A DNA stretch of 33,692 bases from contig JAEELB010000258.1 of NCBI GenBank assembly GCA_016288705.1, positions 1 through 33,692 on the forward strand, written 5' to 3'. This DNA is from Lachnospiraceae bacterium. Lineage in GTDB: Bacteria > Bacillota > Clostridia > Lachnospirales > Lachnospiraceae. The position numbers and the translations under genes were made by a program. This document shows, piece after piece, positions 31,766-33,692 of this stretch (position 1 is the first letter of the stretch; the number at the start of each line of letters is the position of its first letter). The notes below the pieces were generated by a model that was not told the origin of the DNA, made no database searches, and worked only from the letters and a program-made list of their open reading frames with translations.

Positions 31766-33400
31766 ATGAAACAGACGGTTGTTCTCGGTAATATCATTAC
31801 AATGGATGAAAGGAGACCCACCGCAAAAGCGGCGCTTGTAAAGGACGGCGTGTTCGCTTATATCGGCGATGCCGATGAAGTAAAGAAACTGGCTGATCCC
31901 GATGCTGCAGTGCTGGATTACGGTGATAATTTCATTTATCCCGGCTTTCTGGAATCACACTGCCACAGTTATCTTGCCGGTGACCGTGCCATTGGGCAGG
32001 CAAATCTCTTCCAGGTTGTCCCTACTGACTTTGATAAATACCGTGAGATCATCATCGACTTCATAAATAAGAATCCGCAGCGTGAGTTCTACCTGGCCGC
32101 CGGTTGGGCTGAAAATGATGAATATGTCACCAAAAAATATCTGGATGATATCTGCACCGATAAGCCGCTGCTCATGCAGACCGGCGGCGGTCACTCGATG
32201 CTTCTCAATTCGAAGGCGCTGGAATGGGCGGGCATTGACGCTGCCTATGCAGATAAAATGGGCCATGATCTGGTGCATGTGGATGAAAACGGCGAACCCG
32301 ACGGTTACATCTGTGAGGCGCCTGTGTTTGAGCTTTATCCCAAGCTTCCCACCACTCTTGATGATGCCAAAAACTATCTGCTAGCATGGCAGGATATGGC
32401 TCTCGCAAACGGATACACGGCAGTGGCTGATGCCGGCGTGGAGGTCACCAATAAGATAGCTGTTAAGGCGTTCTATGAGCTTGAGCAGGAAGGGAAGCTG
32501 AAGCTCCGTACCTATGCCTACCTTATGTGCCCGGACAATCCGGAAGACCCCAAGGCTGAGGTGGCCCGTATTGCGGCAGACCGTGCCAGATACAGCGGTG
32601 AGTATTTCCATGTTGTCGGAGTCAAGACCTTCCTGGACGGCGTGACCGAAGCGCATACGGGCTGGCAGAACCAGGATTATGCAGATCAACCCGGCTATCA
32701 CGGTAATGAGCGTTTCAACGATCATGACAAAATGGTGGAGTTGATCGCAGCGGCGGATGCAGAGGGGCTTTCAGTCCATGTTCACTCCGAGGGCGGCGGC
32801 GCGACTCACTTTATGCTTGGCTGTATCGAGGATGCCGAAAAGATAACGGGAGATATGGATCAGCGAAATGTATTGGCGCATCTCCATTTTGTTACGGATG
32901 AGGATATCCGGCGCATGGGTGCAACCGGCTCTGTTCCGGCTGTTCCGCCGCTCTGGACTGCGGCGATCCCCGGCTTTTATGATATAGAAGTCAAGTATGT
33001 CGGCGCTGAATTGGCAAGTCAGTCCTATCCGATAAAGTCTTTTTTTGACGCAGGCGCTTTCCCCGTCTTCCATTCGGATTACCCTGTTTCTCCATCCTTC
33101 AGCATCAAAGACAGCATTTATATGGCAGAGACCAGGTCTCTTCCGAAGGGTATGTTTGACGGAGTAGATACTCAGAACAATGCAAAAGAAGCGATAACAC
33201 GTGAACAGTCACTGCGGGCCCTGACCATCAACGTCGCCCATGCATGGCATCAGGAGCATCGCCTCGGCTCTGTTGAGTTCGGCAAGATCGCCAACATGAC
33301 CGTGTATGACTGCGACTTCCTGCATGACGATATCGATAAAGTCGGAGAGGCAAAGCTCATTGCTACCATAGTAGACGGCGAAGAAGTTTTTAAGGCCTGA
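31766..33400 (+). CDS. Amidohydrolase, YtcJ-like, second paralog
   Basis: 544 aa from the ATG at 31766, which has TGGAGG 8 nt upstream; an in-frame ATG at 31751 includes the ribosome binding site itself. Motifs are ESHCHSY (His65, His67), HVHSEGGGATHF, LAHLHF and FHSDYPVS, in the same order as in the upstream paralog. The two proteins are clearly diverged, so they probably have different substrates. The GVTEAHTGW motif is typical of YtcJ-type enzymes. It is closed by an intrinsic terminator after the stop codon. Confidence 0.92.
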   Translation: MKQTVVLGNIITMDERRPTAKAALVKDGVFAYIGDADEVKKLADPDAAVLDYGDNFIYPGFLESHCHSYLAGDRAIGQANLFQVVPTDFDKYREIIIDFINKNPQREFYLAAGWAENDEYVTKKYLDDICTDKPLLMQTGGGHSMLLNSKALEWAGIDAAYADKMGHDLVHVDENGEPDGYICEAPVFELYPKLPTTLDDAKNYLLAWQDMALANGYTAVADAGVEVTNKIAVKAFYELEQEGKLKLRTYAYLMCPDNPEDPKAEVARIAADRARYSGEYFHVVGVKTFLDGVTEAHTGWQNQDYADQPGYHGNERFNDHDKMVELIAAADAEGLSVHVHSEGGGATHFMLGCIEDAEKITGDMDQRNVLAHLHFVTDEDIRRMGATGSVPAVPPLWTAAIPGFYDIEVKYVGAELASQSYPIKSFFDAGAFPVFHSDYPVSPSFSIKDSIYMAETRSLPKGMFDGVDTQNNAKEAITREQSLRALTINVAHAWHQEHRLGSVEFGKIANMTVYDCDFLHDDIDKVGEAKLIATIVDGEEVFKA

Positions 33401-33428
33401 TCACACAACAAAAAAATGCGACATTCTT

Positions 33429-33465
33429 AGGGCGATTTGGCGGATTCCGGGTCGCCCTGATTTTT
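33429..33465 (+). terminator. Intrinsic terminator of the amidohydrolase operon
   Basis: AGGGCGA (33429-33435) pairs with TCGCCCT (33452-33458), with an inner CGG-ATT-CCG hairpin (33441-33449), followed by GATTTTT. Confidence 0.75.
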
Positions 33466-33499
33466 CAGATCTGTCCATATCAGGAAAGGAGACCGTGAC

Positions 33500-33692
33500 A
33501 TGAAAAGAGAATTTAAGGATTTGATGAGAATGGAGTCATACGAGAGCCTGAACAGTGAGATCAAGGGAGACTATGACAAGACTCATGCCGTGAAGTGCAT
33601 AAACGGCACCTTCGTCGGAACCGAGGAGCACGGGGTCGCGTCGTAGCTGGGCATCCCCTTTGCGAAGCCGCCCGTGGGGGAGCGCCGTTTCA
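33500..33692 (+). pseudogene. Carboxylesterase type B, 5' end with in-frame TAG
   Basis: AAAGGAG lies 9 nt before an ATG at 33500. The frame reads 48 codons, ending ..GTFVGTEEHGVAS, then a TAG at 33644-33646, then LGIPFAKPPVGERRF to the window end in the same frame. In type-B carboxylesterases this region reads G-V-x-x-(Y/F)-L-G-I-P-(Y/F)-A-x-P-P, so the TAG sits exactly where an aromatic residue (TAT or TAC) is expected. One base change would restore it. TAG ends other genes in this window (10827, 5671), which argues against it being read as an amino acid. A nonsense mutation or sequencing error is most likely. The catalytic Ser/His/Glu lie beyond the window. Confidence 0.85.

Noticed and set aside
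33644-33646. TAG read as pyrrolysine or another amino acid
   Set aside because: TAG ends at least one clearly complete gene in the window (12584), and no supporting tRNA or synthetase is visible; a point mutation is simpler.

Overview
The window looks like a chromosomal segment from a butyrate-producing Clostridium-type Firmicute, most likely a member of the Lachnospiraceae. The reasons are AGGAGG-type ribosome binding sites in front of most genes, a compact thl-crt-hbd-bcd-etfB-etfA butyryl-CoA operon, TTG/GTG starts, sigma-A type promoters, and a secreted-polysaccharide style glycosyltransferase cluster. No rRNA, tRNA, CRISPR array or recognisable transposase was seen. Species cannot be named from the sequence alone.

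Layout. (1) 1-9873 is a cell-surface glycan region: a partial undecaprenyl-phosphate sugar transferase and an FHA-GGDEF diguanylate cyclase on the minus strand. Diverging on the plus strand are an unassigned O-fucosyltransferase-like protein, an HD-domain protein, a NUDIX hydrolase, two GT4 glycosyltransferases and two multi-pass GT-C-like membrane proteins. (2) 9833-13452 holds a conserved protein of unknown function (minus strand), a membrane-fused spermidine-synthase-like protein and dapF (lysine/peptidoglycan). (3) 13487-17189 is an iron(III)-type ABC importer (fused permease plus ATPase) with two stand-alone cyclic-nucleotide-binding proteins inserted between its genes. (4) 17200-23826 is the butyryl-CoA operon. 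It has a strong promoter, a hairpin in most gaps between genes, a 129-nt multibranched element between crt and hbd, and a strong terminator. Thiolase, crotonase, 3-hydroxybutyryl-CoA dehydrogenase and the Bcd/EtfAB bifurcating complex convert two acetyl-CoA to butyryl-CoA. The last step (but or ptb-buk) is not in the window.

(5) 23912-33692 is an accessory-looking, visibly more AT-rich block. It starts with a LytS-type membrane histidine kinase and a response regulator whose output domain looks SARP/OmpR-like rather than LytTR. Downstream are an unknown 168-aa protein plus a MATE exporter, an acetolactate decarboxylase, two YtcJ-like amidohydrolases with a histidine phosphatase between them, and the start of a carboxylesterase broken by an in-frame TAG. 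Three promoters in this block (26204, 28461, 29350) share the same architecture: two TTTTWAC-like heptamers 11 bp apart, followed at a fixed distance by a TAnnAT -10 element, with no good -35. This fits a small regulon of activator-dependent promoters, and the adjacent response regulator is the obvious candidate activator. The block also shows duplication and decay: the promoter/leader of the decarboxylase is repeated upstream of the first amidohydrolase, and between them lies a truncated second copy of the MATE gene start.

The best candidates for something undescribed are this two-component regulon, the multibranched element between crt and hbd, and the paired cNMP-binding proteins inside the iron transporter operon.
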